Source: Pseudomonadota bacterium (GTDB taxonomy: Bacteria; Pseudomonadota; Gammaproteobacteria; Steroidobacterales; Steroidobacteraceae). Taken from it: DNA of 40,939 bases. The stretch spans positions 1-40,939 of the forward strand of contig JAEWLQ010000066.1 of NCBI GenBank assembly GCA_023457495.1, read 5' to 3'. Shown here one piece after another: positions 39,644-40,939 of the stretch (position 1 is its first letter; the number at the start of each line of letters is the position of its first letter). Below the pieces are notes generated by a model. The model was not told the DNA's origin. It searched no databases and was given only the letters and a program-made list of their open reading frames with translations. The position numbers were made by a program, and so were the translations under genes.

Positions 39644-40789
39644 ATGAATATCTCGACGCCTCTAACTCGTGCACGCCGGATCGTGGTCAAGGTCGGATCG
39701 GCCTTGCTCGTCGATGCGGCCACCGGGCAGGTCAATCGCACCTGGCTGGAAACCCTCGTGGCGGACCTGCTGCGCCTGCGCGCGCGCGGCCAGGAAGTGG
39801 TGCTCGTGTCCAGCGGTGCCATCGCGCTGGGACGCAGGGAACTGAAGCTTTCCCCGGGCGTGCTCAAGCTCGAAGAGAGCCAGGCCGCGGCCGCCGTGGG
39901 CCAGATTTCACTGGCACACATTTATAAGGAGCTGTTCGCCGCGGCCGGTGTCACGGTGGCCCAGATCCTGCTGACGCTCGAGGACAGCGAGAGCCGTCGG
40001 CGGTATCTCAATGCGCGCGCGACGCTGTCGCAGCTGCTCGAGCTCGGGACGCTGCCGGTCATAAATGAAAATGACACCGTGGCCACGACGGAAATCCGTT
40101 ATGGCGACAACGATCGGCTCGCGGCACGTGTTGCACAGATGACGAGCGCGGACTGCCTGCTGCTCCTGTCGGACGTCTCCGGCCTGTACACGGCGGATCC
40201 GAACCTCGACGCCGACGCGCGACTCATCCCGGAGATCCGCGACATCACGCCCGATATCGAGGCGATGGGCGGCGGGTCGGCGTCGGCCGTCGGGTCGGGC
40301 GGCATGGCCACCAAGATCGCCGCGGCCCGGATCGCGACCAGTGCGGGCTGCGCCATGGCCATTGCCGCGGGCGCTCCGCTGCATCCGGTGAGCCGGCTCG
40401 AGGAAGGTGCGGACTGCAGCTGGTTCCTGCCGGCGTCCAACCCGGAGAACGCGCGCAAACAATGGATCGCCGGCGCGCTGCGCCCGAGTGGTTCCGTCAC
40501 GATCGATGCCGGGGCGGTGCAGGCGCTGCGCTCGGGCAAGAGCCTGCTGCCGGCCGGCGTCACCGCGGTGCACGGGCGTTTCGCGCGCGGCGACACGGTG
40601 AGCGTTCTCGATCCCGAGGGTTTGGAGATTGCGCGTGGCATGAGCGCGTACAGCGACCAGGACGCCACACGCATTCGCGGCAAACGCAGCGCCGACATCG
40701 AGGCGCTGGTGGGCTTTCGCGGGCGCGCCGAGATGATCCATCGGGACAACCTCGTGATCCTGCGCGTGGACGCCGGTTCCGCGGCGTGA
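39644..40789 (+). CDS. proB: Glutamate 5-kinase
   Basis: 381 residues from the ATG at 39644. First step of proline synthesis, phosphorylating glutamate. Seen: the amino acid kinase domain with RIVVKVGSALLVD, EVVLVSSGAIALGRREL, LEESQAAAAVGQ, LPVINENDTVATTEIRYGDNDRLAARVA (glutamate site) and GSGGMATKIAAARIATSAG, followed by a C-terminal PUA domain from about residue 275 (IDAGAVQALRSGKSLLPAGVTAVHGRFARGDTV). The full-length two-domain form is usual in Proteobacteria, where ProB is feedback-inhibited by proline. The open frame upstream of 39644 is antisense to the acidic protein gene. proA follows. Confidence 0.97.
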   Translation: MNISTPLTRARRIVVKVGSALLVDAATGQVNRTWLETLVADLLRLRARGQEVVLVSSGAIALGRRELKLSPGVLKLEESQAAAAVGQISLAHIYKELFAAAGVTVAQILLTLEDSESRRRYLNARATLSQLLELGTLPVINENDTVATTEIRYGDNDRLAARVAQMTSADCLLLLSDVSGLYTADPNLDADARLIPEIRDITPDIEAMGGGSASAVGSGGMATKIAAARIATSAGCAMAIAAGAPLHPVSRLEEGADCSWFLPASNPENARKQWIAGALRPSGSVTIDAGAVQALRSGKSLLPAGVTAVHGRFARGDTVSVLDPEGLEIARGMSAYSDQDATRIRGKRSADIEALVGFRGRAEMIHRDNLVILRVDAGSAA

Positions 40790-40792
40790 TGT

Positions 40793-40798
40793 TAGAGT
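40793..40798 (+). promoter_or_regulatory. -10-like hexamer TAGAGT before proA
   Basis: TAGAGT, six nt, ATG at 40805. proA lies only 15 bp after proB and may be in its operon, so this may be an internal promoter or chance. Confidence 0.3.
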
Positions 40799-40804
40799 GC
40801 CCGC

Positions 40805-40939
40805 ATGAACGCCGCCGCTGACCAGACCTCCGCCTCCGACATCGCGCAAGTGATGGACGGCCTCGGCCGCGAGGCCGTCGCCGCCGCCGGGGGGGGGGGG
40901 GGGGGGGGGGGCGGGGGGGCCCGCCAGGCGGGGTGGGGG
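40805..40939 (+). CDS. proA: Glutamate-5-semialdehyde dehydrogenase, first 28 codons
   Basis: Seen: from the ATG at 40805 the frame reads MNAAADQTSASDIAQVMDGL then GREAVAAA, up to 40888. The pattern VMDGLGREAVAAA matches the N-terminal helix of gamma-glutamyl phosphate reductases, and the position after proB is standard. From 40889 the sequence becomes a G run and no longer encodes the expected continuation (RALA). Partial because of the window or contig end and unreliable sequence, not because of a true truncation. Confidence 0.7.
   Translation, partial: MNAAADQTSASDIAQVMDGLGREAVAAAGGGGGGGGGGARQAGWG
40889..40939. other. Poly-G terminal artefact
   Basis: 23 consecutive G (40889-40911), one C, seven G, then G/C-only sequence with a single A and T to the end. 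It interrupts the proA reading frame in its first conserved helix. Two-colour sequencers call absent signal as G, so this is best read as a low-quality read tail at a contig end. Confidence 0.85.

Noticed and set aside
39226..39927. Poly-serine protein on the plus strand
   Set aside because: It is the complement of the acidic tail tract; the minus-strand frame has a recognisable N-terminal domain, and proB occupies the right part.

Overview
The window is about 41 kb of GC-rich bacterial chromosome (roughly two thirds G+C by eye), densely packed with short-gap genes. The gene set suggests an aerobic gammaproteobacterium that lives on plant polymers and organic acids: leucine catabolism, HtpX, TypA/BipA, YceH, azurin, a TonB-dependent receptor, a GH10 xylanase and a PQQ dehydrogenase. 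Steroidobacteraceae or relatives would fit, but that placement is inference. No rRNA, tRNA, CRISPR array, phage or intact insertion sequence was seen. The right end (from 40889) dissolves into a poly-G run that looks like a sequencing or assembly artefact, so the window probably touches a contig end.

Layout. 1-6106: leucine/isovalerate catabolism. ivd runs leftward and mccB-liuC-mccA rightward from a tiny shared control region holding a palindrome. The start of a second carboxyltransferase gene lies behind ivd at the left edge, and a small membrane protein is coupled to mccA. 6107-12338: a leftward block with a nitroreductase, a YebC-family regulator, a secreted alpha/beta hydrolase, a cyclophilin, a DUF2721 membrane protein, TypA and a PilZ protein. 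12340-14209: a TonB-dependent receptor pseudogene that keeps its signal peptide and most of its barrel but has lost the plug and the frame. 14242-17609: threonine aldolase, a DUF486 protein, YceH, a VanZ-like protein with an extra C-terminal domain, and a small Cys-motif protein. 17603-17706 is a perfect 39-bp inverted repeat over two convergent gene ends.

17689-21620: a leftward operon with a 2Fe-2S subunit and a Tat-exported molybdopterin subunit of an IorAB-type dehydrogenase, followed by a GabT-like aminotransferase. 21753-27644: a carbohydrate island. A secreted GH10 xylanase with two tandem xylan-binding modules faces a three-gene operon encoding a Tat-exported TIM-barrel isomerase/epimerase-like protein, a secreted ThuA-like protein and a secreted PQQ dehydrogenase with an internal cytochrome c domain. 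Two dyads lie in the gap between them. 27654-31462: an SRPBCC-like secreted protein facing a TetR regulator, then ferredoxin-NADP reductase, azurin and TesB thioesterase. Azurin could accept electrons from the PQQ enzyme.

31470-36652: a DUF4112 protein, a lipoprotein alpha/beta hydrolase whose nucleophile serine is replaced by alanine, an L-2-hydroxyglutarate oxidase-like enzyme, a VOC-like lipoprotein, a D-2-hydroxyglutarate dehydrogenase-like enzyme, and a paralogue of the membrane protein at 5633. 36653-40939: delta-9 type desaturase, HtpX, MobB, a small DUF6763-like protein with an extreme acidic tail, proB, and the first codons of proA.

A theme across the window is that many first genes have a TANNNT hexamer only 6-12 nt before the start codon, which suggests leaderless transcription. 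The best candidate for an undescribed system is the exported isomerase/ThuA/PQQ-haem cassette beside the xylanase.
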